The notes: generated by a model not told the origin, from the sequence alone. Counted from the first letter of the stretch, positions 36,061 to 46,010 are shown. The stretch: DNA of 64,000 nucleotides from Rehmannia glutinosa (GCA_016081115.2 CM071930.1:36223641-36287640), one strand, 5' to 3'. Translations and numbers: made by a program.

Positions 36061-37500
36061 ATTTCCTTTGCAGGAGATTTACATTTTTCATCAACATTTT
36101 CCAATTCTCATCAACATTTTCCAATTCACGACTAGCACTAACTTCCTTCACCGGAGTTTCTTTTTTCTCATTAACTTTTTTGTCATCTTTTTTTTTCAGA
36201 ATCTCTTCTAATACAATAGCCTTTTCCAACCCACGACTAACGCTAACTTCCTTTTCCGAACCTCTTTCTTTTCATCAACTTTGTTCTAAATCTTTTCTAC
36301 AACTGTGTCTTTTTCCAAGTTGCCCCTTCCTCTGTCTCTCCTATACACCAAATGTTTCTCTCGTGGCATCTACACATATGAAAAAAATAATATCAAGTCT
36401 TCATTTTGTGCAGGTTAATTCTTAAACAAACAAAATTAAAAAAATCAAAGATCTAACATACATAGTGATATAATATATGCTCAATGTTGAAATACACTAA
36501 TATAAAACTGTTACTTTAAAGGCAATTTGCGAAACTTTTAAGAAAATATTCTTAAACACACATATTAATTAAATCTAACAATTTCAGTCACCATCTAACA
36601 ACAACTCTAACAAAAATATAGTGTAATAAAATGTTACACAAATATGCAAATCTACTTCAGTAAACTAAAAAAAAATCGCCAAAAAAATTTACATATAGTG
36701 CAATTTTTTTCAGAAATAATCAAACTATTTTACAAACCTGCAAACTTTAATGGTGGAAAGACACTTTGGCAACGAGCAAAAACAACCCAGCGGGAAATAC
36801 ACTTCGGCGAGATGGTGAGAGTGACGAAGCGATAAAAAACCGAACAAAAAAGGACTACAAACACACAAAGTAAGACAAACAAGAAAATAGCAAAAATCAG
36901 TAAAAATCGACGAGAGAATAGGTTGGCATCGGAGAAGAAGCAAGAAAAAGAACATAAGAAGAAAAACTGAAGAAGAAGAACATAAGAAGAAGAAAGCGGG
37001 GAAAAAAACAAGAATAAACCCTAAGTCAAAACAGAAAAGAAAAATATGAAAAAAAATAAATAGAAAAAGACTGAAATAGGGCGGGCATGGGTAAACGAGT
37101 TAGGTAAAGGATCCGTCTTATGGATTTAGACCAGTAAAAATGCCTTTAAAAAGAGCTTATAAGCTCTTAAAATTTTATTTTGAAAGCTTATAAGATCTTT
37201 TTAATAACTTTACCGAACACTTTTAAAGAGTTTATAAGATCTTTTTAATAAACTTTACCAAACACTTTTGGAGAACTTATCAACGCTCAAAGTGATGTTT
37301 TGAAGACCTTATAAACTCAGCCAAACACACTCTTAACTGAAACGACAGTAGTACATTCAATATTATTGTGTCATTTTGAAATATGTAAAATAACTAGAAC
37401 AACACCCGTGTGTTACACGGGATTTGTCCAAAATTAAAATTTTAGTGTCACAAATTTATTTGTAATAATTATAAGAGATCCAAAATACTAATTAGAAATA

Positions 37501-37680
37501 TTAAAAAAGAAATTCAAAAATTAGAAGAGTATCATACAAATAGTTCAATTCAGATTCTGAAAAATTTCTTTGTAAACTACAATGTTTGTTCTTTCCAAGT
37601 GTACCGTTTTTCTCATAACAAAGAATTTCCAAACCCCTTCTACTCTTAACTCTCGATATGGTCACATAAAGTTGATCGTG
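37501..37680 (-). pseudogene. Pif1-like helicase C-terminal remnant of a Helitron RepHel protein
   Basis: One uninterrupted frame of 59 codons ends in TAA (complement of 37501-37503). It reads HDQLYVTISRVKSRRGLEIL followed by CYEKNGTLGKNKHCS. The QLYVxxSRVxSRxGLxIL block is the last helicase motif region of Helitron-encoded Pif1-type proteins. It lies just inside the Helitron 3' end, the expected location. Upstream helicase and Rep domains are absent. Helitron RepHel proteins nick and replicate the element; this fragment alone has no such activity. Confidence 0.8.
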
Positions 37681-38364
37681 AAATTGTGATAAAATCCTTT
37701 ATATTTGAGATTATAATTTATCTTTTAGAGTTGACATTGTGAGAAATTCATTTATTTTGGTATTTATAGTTTATCTTTTAGAGTTGAGATTTGAATCTCG
37801 CAATAGCAAAAAATCAGAAACTAAAAGGTGCATATAAACCAAATATATTTTTGAAAGATAATATTTTTAAATGTATATCAAACCCCATTTTCTATTAGTT
37901 GTTAGATTTCTTGATGTGTTTTCTCAAATTTGTTGAGAAAATTAAAGAAAATTAATTTATTAAATATCTTAAATTAATTAATACATTATAAGGAAAATTA
38001 ATTGAGTCAACAATTATATTCGGAAGTACAAAAATTTAATTAATTAGTAAATTGATAGTAAATTAATTTATAATTGGAAGAATATTGGGTCAATAGTTAT
38101 ATACGAAAAATCAATCAAGTCAATAGTTATATACGAAAATACGAAAATTTAATTAATATATTGATATTCGATTGGATTAATTTTTGGTAAAATCAACGTA
38201 GTCAATAGTTAAATATTGATTTTGCCAAATTGATAACGATTTGGCTGATTAAATATTTGATTGGATTAGATATTGATTAGATTAAAGTGATTGGATTAAA
38301 CCTGCCATATATATATACATATATTTAATTGGAATAAATAAATAAATTAATACATTATATTAAA

Positions 38365-38890
38365 TAAGGTGGTGACATAGTTTGCCACGTGACTAAATAT
38401 GAAGGTGACACATGGATTTAGAAGAATAAGGTGTTGACGTGTATCAAATTGCATAGGTGAAGACATGTGGCAGCTTGTTTTTACATAAATATATTAAATA
38501 TACATATATAAATATATTGAATATCTTAAATTAATTAATACATTTTAAGGAAAACTCCTCAAAAAACGTGTTGGATATACATACATATACATATATAATA
38601 TAAATATATTAAATATACGATTTTGCCGTAACATTAATTTTGTCGAATTGATAACTTTGCTGATTAAATGTTTGATTGAATTTTAATAGTTATATATGTA
38701 AATAGAAAATTTAATTATTAAGTTGATGATAAATTGATGTAGTAACTCAATCTATAATTGGAAGAATAAGGTAGTGGCATGGTTTGCCACGTGGCTAAAT
38801 ATGAAGGTGACACATGGATTTGAAAGAATAAGGTGTTGCCACATATACCAAATGCGGTAAAGACATGTGACAACTGCTTGTTTTTTCTTT
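38365..38890 (-). repeat. Internal direct repeat of the Helitron 5' region
   Basis: Two copies, about 38365-38490 and 38765-38890, share tttgccacgtg(a/g)ctaaata, gaaggtgacacatggattt, aataaggtgttg and aagacatgtg. They differ at about one base in eight. The outer copy adjoins the Helitron 5' end, so the inner one probably marks an earlier or nested Helitron 5' end. Confidence 0.75.
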
Positions 38891-38953
38891 TAATATATAA
38901 GGTTGATTGATATTATAAATAAACTTAATTAATTTATAAGTTTTATTTGCAAC

Positions 38954-39129
38954 CAGTGTTCTAAAAAGCGCTAGGCGCTAGTCGGGCGGCAAATTGGGGT
39001 CTAGCGCTTAGACGAAGCCTGTGCGGGGTTAGGTGGGACCTTGGCGGAAAAAAAACTGTAGGCGGACAAGGAGGGCCTAACGCCTAAATGGGGAGTAATC
39101 GGGGCTAGGCGGGGATTTTTAGAACTGTG
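38954..39129 (+). mobile_element. hAT-type MITE, family 1, copy 2, in the calmodulin upstream region
   Basis: A 176-bp element with ends CAGTGTTCTAAAAAG and, on the complement of the right end, CACAGTTCTAAAAA. It is flanked by a perfect 8-bp duplication TTTGCAAC (38946-38953 and 39130-39137). The interior is rich in GGCG/CTAGGC words and GC-richer than its surroundings. It is related to 29909-30069. It ends 274 bases before the calmodulin ATG. Confidence 0.85.
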
Positions 39130-39274
39130 TTTGCAACACAATAATTTCTAATGATGTATGATGCTTTTCACTTTTACTACTATAATTAAATTATTTATGT
39201 ATAAATAATAAATCTTTTTTAAACACTCCCTTAATTAGATTATTTTCTCTCCCCAGAATCGCAACCGACCCGAT

Positions 39275-39350
39275 TTTATATAAAATTATACTAATTATAG
39301 AAATATTCCACTCGTTTTCTTCGTTAACGCCCACTCTCTCTCTCTCTCTT
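39275..39350 (+). promoter_or_regulatory. Calmodulin core promoter and CT-rich leader
   Basis: A TATA box, tttatataaaa, lies at 39275-39285, about 120 bases before the ATG. It is followed by a CT dinucleotide tract (39333-39350), a feature common in plant 5' leaders and promoters. The start of transcription is expected near 39305-39320. Only about 140 bases separate the TATA box from the target duplication of the upstream MITE. Confidence 0.65.
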
Positions 39351-39403
39351 CGTTAGGGGCATCGTTTTTACCTCAGAAAAAAAAAGTTTTGAAGGAAGAA
39401 GAA

Positions 39404-39479
39404 ATGGCGGATCAGCTGACCGATGATCAGATCTCTGAATTCAAGGAAGCCTTCTCTCTATTCGACAAGGATGGCGACG
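39404..39479 (+). CDS. CAM: Calmodulin, exon 1
   Basis: The start ATG (39404) sits in the context gaagaaATGGCG. Exon 1 encodes [20 protein letters not shown] and DKDGDG, stopping after the first base of a Gly codon inside the first EF-hand loop; the donor is G|GTCGGT. A single intron at this Gly codon is the conserved position in plant calmodulin genes. With exon 2 (41209-41582) it gives 450 nt, that is 149 residues plus stop, the usual calmodulin length. Calmodulin is the cytosolic and nuclear calcium sensor that binds four Ca2+ and then regulates kinases, channels and transcription factors. Confidence 0.97.
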
Positions 39480-40155
39480 GTCGGTTCCCTAATTCGCAAA
39501 GCGTATAATTTGTATTTCTATCGGTTTATGTATCTATATGTCAATGTGGATTTGTTGGTGTTTTTTGCTGTCTTTTTTCGATCTGTTTCTGTCTGGATCT
39601 GCTCGCGTTATATTGTCTTTAAATGTTGATTATTCTGAGTTTCGTTTGTGTTATTTGCATGTGATCTGTAATGATTTTGATAATGAGATGTAGATCGACC
39701 GATAGATTGCTATGCGTTTTGATGGAAATCGTGCTGCGTGCGTGTGTACATGTGGTGTTGTTGATGCGTGATTGTATATGTTCTGTTTTGTGAATGGCTT
39801 TATTTTGACAAGTTGAGTTTTTGAATGACTCCTGATGTGAGCCTTGTGTTTGAATTTTGAAATGATGCTGAAATCATTGAAGTTGGTGGTGATTTTCCTT
39901 CCTGTTGGCGTGCCTGTTATTGAAGTTTCTTATTACGGTGACACTGTTGCTTGTAATGATAGAATCACATTGAATTGTCGTGTTCCGCAAAGGTATTTGT
40001 GGTGGTTACGTTTTGGTGTTTGGAGTGTGTGGGAATGTAACTCTAATCCGACCGATCAGTTATGCTGTGGTTTGTTTGAAAATGGTTTCTAAAGTGTCTT
40101 GAATTATAATGGAATGGGAAAGGGGAAAAAAGGAAAAGATATTTAGCATCAGATC

Positions 40156-40714
40156 CATAGTTGTTAAAGAGGCGCGCCTCGCACAAGTTCAAGGCCTTGG
40201 GCCTTTTCAAGACCGAGGTGGGCGATGTTCGCCAGGCCCGCGCCTCCGCTGCGCCTCAGCCCGCCTCGGCGAGGTGCGCCTCAGTGACAACTTCTTTAGA
40301 AAGTTTAAAAAAATGCTTTTTGTTGGCAATAAAAGTGATTTTCACTATTTCCTTTGGGTGGGGGAGGGACAAAAAGATAACAACAGAAACAATAAAAAAG
40401 CACTTGACTCTGGATACAGAAACAGAAGAAAGTAAACAGAAATAAAAAGGGCCTAGGGTTTTCTTAGAAAATCTTCAATTACTCTCTCATACTTGGACAT
40501 CCATAATCAAATTTGAAGGGCACTCAACCCATCATATTTGACTTATGCTAACATGCTTGTTTAGAAAACTTTGTCTGATTTAATTTGAGATTTGGTACTT
40601 AATTTGATCACTTGAAGTGTGTTTTAATCAAATTTATCGTGTATGCGAGGCGCGCCTCCAGGCTGTACCATGGCCTTTGCGCCTCGGGTGCGCCTCGTGC
40701 CATTAACAACTATG
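40156..40714 (+). mobile_element. Non-autonomous hAT element in the calmodulin intron
   Basis: The ends are CATAGTTGTTAA and, on the complement, CATAGTTGTTAATGGCACG. Flanking octamers are ATCAGATC (40148-40155) and ATTAGATC (40715-40722), 7 of 8 identical. Subterminal GGCGCGCCTC and GAGGCGCGCCTC words recur at both ends (40171-40275 and 40648-40700). GC-rich ends enclose a plainer interior. Confidence 0.85.
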
Positions 40715-40923
40715 ATTAGATCTTTTGTTTATCTCTATGTTATTGTTTATATCTTTTAACTTTGAAGTTCATTGAAGTTCAGTCCGAGTAAATAAAACTG
40801 CGTCGCCATAAGTTAGCCATTTTTCTTAATTGTTGGTTCGGTTACCAATTTTTTAAATATTTTAGGGCGTTCAACTTGTATCCCGTTTAAGTCATTTTTG
40901 TAATAGGATCTTTAAACTTTTAA

Positions 40924-41158
40924 GGGATAATTACAAAAATTACACCTGAGGATTATTGTATTGACATTATAACTCAACTATCTTTCGAAATTACAAATAC
41001 CTCATTGATATTAGTTTCTATTGTACAAATTGCACCCTAAGAAGGGGGTATTTGTTAGGTAAATACAAACCTAAGGGGGATATTTGTAATTTTGAAAGAT
41101 AACTGGATTTTTTTTGTAATTAGGATAAACCTAAGGGGTACTTTTTTGTAATTATCCC
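40924..41158 (+). mobile_element. Foldback MITE with 9-bp target duplication in the calmodulin intron
   Basis: It starts GGGATAATTACAAAAATTAC and its complement starts GGGATAATTACAAAAAAGTA; the two halves pair along much of the 235 bp. A perfect 9-bp duplication AACTTTTAA flanks it (40915-40923 and 41159-41167), which points to the Mutator superfamily. It ends only 50 bases before the splice acceptor. A degenerate relative is at about 58404-58660. Confidence 0.85.
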
Positions 41159-41208
41159 AACTTTTAATTTTCTGTTGCTGTAATAACTGATTGTGAATTC
41201 TCTTGCAG

Positions 41209-41582
41209 GCTGCATTACTACCAAGGAGCTCGGTACTGTGATGCGTTCTTTGGGACAAAATCCCACAGAAGCTGAACTTCAGGATATGATCAATGAGGTT
41301 GATGCTGATGGCAATGGGACAATTGATTTTCCAGAGTTCCTCAACTTGATGGCCAGGAAGATGAAGGATACTGATTCCGAAGAGGAGCTCAAGGAAGCTT
41401 TCCGTGTTTTCGACAAGGACCAAAATGGATTCATTTCTGCAGCTGAGCTTCGACATGTTATGACTAATCTTGGGGAGAAACTCACTGACGAAGAGGTTGA
41501 TGAGATGATCCGTGAGGCTGACGTGGATGGTGATGGACAAATCAACTACGAGGAGTTCGTCAAGGTCATGATGGCCAAGTGA
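41209..41582 (+). CDS. CAM: Calmodulin, exon 2 (stop codon at 41580-41582)
   Basis: The exon begins GCTGCATTACTACC, completing the split Gly codon and giving DGDGCITTKE, with the plant-typical Cys in EF-hand 1. The four EF-hand loops of the joined protein are [36 protein letters not shown] and [12 protein letters not shown]. Each has acidic residues at positions 1 and 3 or 5 and Glu at 12, so all four can bind Ca2+. The Met-rich hydrophobic patches ([33 protein letters not shown]) are intact. It ends VKVMMAK then TGA. No frameshift or premature stop is present. This is the best-preserved gene in the window, and nothing suggests it is anything but a canonical calmodulin. Confidence 0.98.
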
Positions 41583-42634
41583 GATCTGAACAAGCCAAAA
41601 CTAAACGTTTAAAAATATTAAGACGAAACAAAGGAAAGGAATCAGGGCAGATAAGTTCGATATATGAGATTCCTGTTTTCTGTTAGGATGTATTCTTTTG
41701 GCATTATTCGCTTTATTTTGGTGCTTTCATGTTTTCCACTGGCATTGGTTTTAAGTGTTATTCTTCAGTATATGCTTGCTTTAATATTTATAGTTGTAGT
41801 ATCTTCAACTGTTTTTCTTTCAGAATTTGCTATTACGAACATAGAACATGATTTTTGTTATCAACTGGTGACTACAAGTTGTTGATATTCTACTTCGTGG
41901 TCTGTTAATCTATTTTAAGTTTTGATGTAATGTCTGGATGCTTTTCCCTTTTTTGTTTGTCTTTCAATATTCTTGTAGGTAAAATATGTTCATTTATGCA
42001 TGAAATAGTGCTCAACTATTAGCCTTCCTTGGATCAATGCTATTTTAGAGCTATTCAGGCCCTAATTCATGATTTTATATCTTTTTACCATTTTCATCAC
42101 ATGGTCGTATCTTTGGCGAGTTAGGAGCCAGTTGCTCTCTCGTTTTTGTGGTGGTTAATGCATTCTTTGCTCTAGTTTGTTTCTTGAACAAGCTGTGAAG
42201 TCTGTTTTCTATACAACCTTCGTTTGAGGTCTTACATATAAGGCCGTTTTATTTTCTGTGTTTTCCAATGAAACACATGAACTTCCTTTGTCGACCTAAT
42301 CTAAAAAAACTCAGGGTAAGTGATTAGTTAATCTTGTATAATGAACTCCGGGTTTTGACTTATGTACCATCGGATCAATAATTTGTCCCGGAATGTCAGC
42401 AACTATTCTCCACTGTTCCTGCCTGTGTTTCTTGTGGTAGTTTGTATTATCGCGACTGTGGATGCATTCTACTCAGCATGATATGCATCAAAACATCAGG
42501 ATTGTTCATGTTGAGGGATCCCAATATTATGGATTAAAGCTTGTTTGGGTTAAGAATTGCATCTCTTATTCGTTGTCTTGGTTTCGGTAATCTGGTCCTT
42601 CTCTGCACAGATGAAGATATTTTGGCGGCCTAGG
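41583..42634 (+). other. Calmodulin 3' UTR and downstream DNA
   Basis: T-rich sequence follows the stop codon. ttaatatttatag (41781) and tctgttaatctat (41899) are candidate polyadenylation contexts, but no single AATAAA stands out. No other gene is recognised up to the hAT-like element at 42635. Confidence 0.6.
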
Positions 42635-44325
42635 TAGGGCTGCAAATGAACCAAGCCGCTCGCGAGCTATTCGGGTCTCGGTTCGACAAAATATTCGTTC
42701 GAGATCGTTCGTCAAGCTTAACGAGCCGAATTCGAGCCTAAAATTCGAGCTCGAACTTTTAAACGAGCCGAACTCGAGCTTACAAGTATTCGGCTCAAAA
42801 GTTCGCGAACATGTTCGTTTAGAGGCTCGCGAGCTTAGGCTCGAGTTCGATTCGTTTATAGGCTCGCGTGCCTAGGCTCGAGTTTGGTTCGTTTACAGGC
42901 TCGCGAGCCTAGGCTTGAGTTCGGTTCGTTAATTGAGCTCGTGAACGTGTTCGTTTACAGGCTCGTTAGCTTGTGTTCGAGCTCGGTTCGAAAATTAAGC
43001 TCGCGAACATATTCGTTTATAGGCTCGTGATTTATAGGCTCGTGAGTCTATGTTCAAACTCGTTTGTAAAATAATATTATTCACTGTAACAAACCATATA
43101 TCTAAGGATTAAGGCTAGACAAAATATTAAACTTACAAAATCAAAATCGAACGAATCTAATAGTATAATATAAAATAATATAGTCTATATAGAGTCACAT
43201 ATATAATAATGAGGTGTACTTATAAAAGTCCGGGTTTTGAATATTTTAAAATTATTTGGTTTTGTTAAAAATTAAAATATTAAGAAAATAGTTTAGGGAA
43301 CTAAAAGATTATCTACGCTATCTTTTGAAATTTATTTGTGAACAAACCCCATGTAACACACGGGTGTTACTCTAATTGAGGCATATTTAAAAAAGTATTT
43401 GTTTGGAATATTTTTAAATTATTTGATTTATTTAAAATTAAATTATTTTAAAAATTGAATAGTTTGGTGAGAACTAAAAAGTATTTAGTGTAAAAAAATA
43501 ACAAAACTTGTGTATCATATGAGAGTTACCAGTATTAGTTATAGATTTTGACTTAATAATTAATATAATTATTTTATCATAAAGTCATAAGCATATTACA
43601 AATGTTTAAACATCACATTTAAATTTTAAAATATCAATGTTATTAATAATTATCCAAAACTAAAATTTATTAGTTAATTATGATTCTAAAAACTTATGGT
43701 AATTTCATTTATGGTTTGCTTTTTAGTAATATGTAAGATTTTTACTAACTCTTATGCATTTGATTTTTACTTTTTAATGCTACAACAAGTAGTCTTAATA
43801 TGAAATTTGATTAAAAAATAAGGACAATTTAACATATATTTTAAGCTTTAACGAACTCGAACTCGAACTCGATCTTTAACGAGCTTGCGTTTGCTTTGAC
43901 GAGCTCGAATCCGAGCTTAACCATATAGCGAGCCTTTACGAGCCGAGCTCGAACTAAGCTCTATAAAATTTAAACGAGCCTTCAACGAGTCGAGCTCGTT
44001 TAAGCTTAAACGAGCCTTTAACGAGCCGAACTCCTTTAAGCTTAAACGAGCCTTTAACGAACCGAGCTCGAGCTAAGCTCGTTTAAGTTTAAACGAGCCT
44101 TTTACGAGCCAAACTCGAGCTAAGCTCGTCGAATATGTTAAACGAGCTTTTTACGAGCCAAACTCGAACTGTTCGCGAACTACATAATTCTTAAACGAGC
44201 CGAGCTCGAACTCCATTAGGAAAACTCAAATCGAACTCGAGCCGAAATCGAGCCGATCCAAAAACTAAACGAGCCGAACTTGAGCATGTTCCAGTTCGGC
44301 TCGGTTCGGCTCGTTTGCAGCCCTA
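42635..44325 (+). mobile_element. Non-autonomous hAT-like element with GAGCTCG subterminal arrays
   Basis: The ends are TAGGGCTGCAAATGAACCAA and, on the complement, TAGGGCTGCAAACGAGCCGA. Flanking octamers GGCCTAGG (42627-42634) and GGCATAGT (44326-44333) agree at 6 of 8, fitting an old hAT duplication. About 400 bases at the left end and 470 at the right are packed with repeats of TTCGAGCTCGAA, GGCTCGCGAGC and AACGAGCC. The middle (about 43070-43840) is plain AT-rich and includes a Helitron-like hairpin end at 43349-43375. No transposase is present. Confidence 0.85.
43349..43375 (+). mobile_element. Possible degenerate Helitron 3' end
   Basis: ccatgtaacacacgggtgtt followed by actCTAA then T resembles the hairpin and CTRR end of the Helitron at 37394, with one arm mutated (CCATGT versus ACACGGG). 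It lies in the AT-rich core of the hAT-like element. No 5' end was identified. Confidence 0.4.
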
Positions 44326-45640
44326 GGCATAGTTAGTTGTGGATCTGCATTAGGTATCGTGTTCGTAATGGAGATATTCGTTGTCTTCGTTTCGGGGATC
44401 TGGTCCTTTTCTTTTAATTGCATTAAACTCTTTGCGATTTCTTCTTTGAGCCTGGTCTAAATCATGCTTGGTTCTTTTTAAATATACATAAGAACACGCG
44501 GACTTGACATGGATTTCATGAACTAATTGCCTTATGCTCCAAATTCTTTTCCTTTATACATATACTTAGTCCAAATGTGAGTCCAACAAAATTAAATTAT
44601 AACTTATGGTTATTGTTGAAATTTATTAGTAGTGATTATGATACAATTATAACTTATGGTAATTGTTGGAATTTATTAGTAGTGATTATGATACAATCAT
44701 TAGTATTTGACTACTGAAACAATTGTGAACATCTTTAGTTTTATTAGTATTTGATTATGATAATATAGTATTTTGTATGTCTGCATAAGAATTGGCATTA
44801 TTTAGGGAGTGTCTGCAAACTTTGAAAAAAGGATGATTGTCAGCTTCTACACGAAATAAATAGTTTTTTTTTTTTTTTTGGCATCTGGAAACTGATAATT
44901 ACTTATGTTTCTTAGTTTGCAAGCACTCCCATAATTTCCTTAAAAGCCAACATATCCAAAATTTTATACTAAAATCTAGGCTTGTTTGAGTTTGTTACTT
45001 GTTTTTATTTGGTGATTTGGAATTTTCTTTATTAGTTAAAAAAGATAAATGGATAGATGTAGACAGGCTCCAGCTTGGTTTGAAGCTAGTATTTATTTTT
45101 AAATTAAGCTCGAGGTTTTAGGGAAAACAACGTCGACCAAATTCAATCTTTTGGAGTTAAACTTGTATGATATCAGCTTGAAAGAAACTTGCGGCTCGTT
45201 TGCCTTGGTTGATGGGATTAGACTATTTATTAGGATTATATAATAACATACTGTAGTGGATTATATTATTGGTAGTAATATTATGTTTGTAATTTAGGAT
45301 TGTGATTCACTTTTTTGACATAAAAATGAATTTTGTGTTTGCCTTTATTGATGAAGTGGGATCGGAAGACGAATTGTCGAAAATACCCATCCACTTAAAA
45401 ATTCCTAAAATCAACTTGCAGTGGCAATTCTTCCCCCATTTTCTTTTGCAGGTGAACATAAACGAAGAGGATGACCTACTGAGGAGAGAACCACTCCAGA
45501 TAACATCAACGCCAAAGGATTAATTTCGGTGAGTCGACTTATGAATTGTCCCTTAATTTTTCAAAATCATTCAAGATGTATCAATCGGTACTTGGGCTGC
45601 AGTCGTCCCTCTAATGTTTGTGTTCAAGATGCCACTTCCT
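44326..45640. other. Region between the hAT-like element and Copia-C
   Basis: No gene is firmly supported. A 50-bp tandem pair, aattataacttatggt followed by attgttg(a/g)aatttattagtag, lies at 44595-44694. An open frame at 45302-45523 follows a good acceptor (cttttgcag, 45443-45451) and reads VNINEEDDLLRREPLQITST; it might be an exon fragment, but I do not recognise it. The run tttttttttttttt at about 44865 is a homopolymer. Confidence 0.5.
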
Positions 45641-45851
45641 ACAACAACAAAAAATTAAATATATGTATTGATGACACCCGAGCCGAGCTGGAAGTAAATT
45701 AGTCCACGTGGCCATCCAGCCCATGCGCATGTGGGACCCACGGCACAACACAGACCGAGCTGGTGACGTCAGTAGCCGACCTGATGACGTGGCAAGAGTT
45801 GGGCTCGGCTCGGTCCGAGCTCGATTATGGCGGGAAATTTAACGGATGGGT

Positions 45852-46010
45852 GTGGATTGTCCTTCAGACGGACTTCTCCAACTGTTCAACTATCTTCTTC
45901 ACCAAAGCATCATCAACGCCCTACTTGATCATTCCTTTGAAATCCACAGACGCTCCAGTGTGGATTTTCTCAGATAGCAACGCAAAATCATGATTTGCAG
46001 CCATTTCCAG
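45852..46010 (-). pseudogene. Unrecognised short ORF downstream of Copia-C pol
   Basis: On the - strand an ATG at 46004 opens MAANHDFALLSEKIHTGASV then DFKGMIK, a TAG, then GVDDALVKKIVEQLEKSV and a TGA. Reading through the TAG gives about 47 residues of plausible amphipathic helix. I do not recognise the family. Its position after RNase H suggests the beginning of an env-like or accessory ORF of the SIRE lineage, but it could equally be unrelated flanking DNA. Confidence 0.35.

Larger units (their letters stand above)
34727..37132 (+). mobile_element. MULE-type TIR element nested in the 34452-37332 element
   Basis: The left end is ggtctctcataggaccgtct followed by tgcggatcctcatccg. The right end, on the complement, is ggtctaaatccataagacgg then atcc. 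GGTCTCnC...GACCGTCTnACGGATC ends are a widespread plant Mutator-like terminal repeat. No transposase was found. The interior contains a (CT)n tract, a 118-bp minisatellite and a block at 36060-36420 where cattttccaattc and acgactaacgctaacttcc phrases occur twice. Confidence 0.55.
34452..37332 (+). mobile_element. Non-autonomous TIR element (hAT-like) with nested insertions
   Basis: The left end, gagggtttttggctaagctt, and the complement of the right end, gagtgtgtttggctgagttt, form inverted repeats. They extend for about 250 bp as related ATAAG/CTTAT-rich sequence (aaagagcttataagctcttaaaa near 37147). The flanking octamers TTAATTTA (34444-34451) and TTAACTGA (37333-37340) agree at 6 of 8 positions, consistent with an old 8-bp duplication. 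Most of the 2881 bp is a second inserted element (34727-37132). Confidence 0.6.
37394..38910 (-). mobile_element. Helitron, about 1.5 kb, non-autonomous
   Basis: On the - strand it starts TCAATCAACCTTATATATTA (38910 downward), preceded by A. It ends with hairpin CCCGTGT-aac-ACACGGG followed by tgttgttCTAG (37394), with T next. This gives the TC...hairpin...CTAG structure and A/T insertion site of Helitrons. Near the 3' end it keeps the C-terminus of the Pif1-like helicase (37501-37680). The 5' portion is duplicated inside the element (38365-38490 versus 38765-38890). Confidence 0.8.
39480..41208 (+). other. Calmodulin intron 1 (1729 bp) with two transposon insertions
   Basis: The intron runs from GTCGGT to TTGCAG. 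Of its 1729 bases, 559 (40156-40714) are a non-autonomous hAT element and 235 (40924-41158) a Mutator-type foldback MITE. The proximal 650 bases are T/G-rich with no foreign signature; T-rich leading introns of plant calmodulin and ubiquitin genes often enhance expression, but nothing here proves it. Confidence 0.9.

Noticed and set aside
39423..40445. Several open frames within the calmodulin intron
   Set aside because: They run through splice donor and transposon sequence and have no homology to known proteins; the calmodulin exon structure explains the region.
42235..42260. Possible small RNA or tRNA-like elements in the calmodulin downstream region
   Set aside because: No A/B box pair or cloverleaf could be made out by eye.
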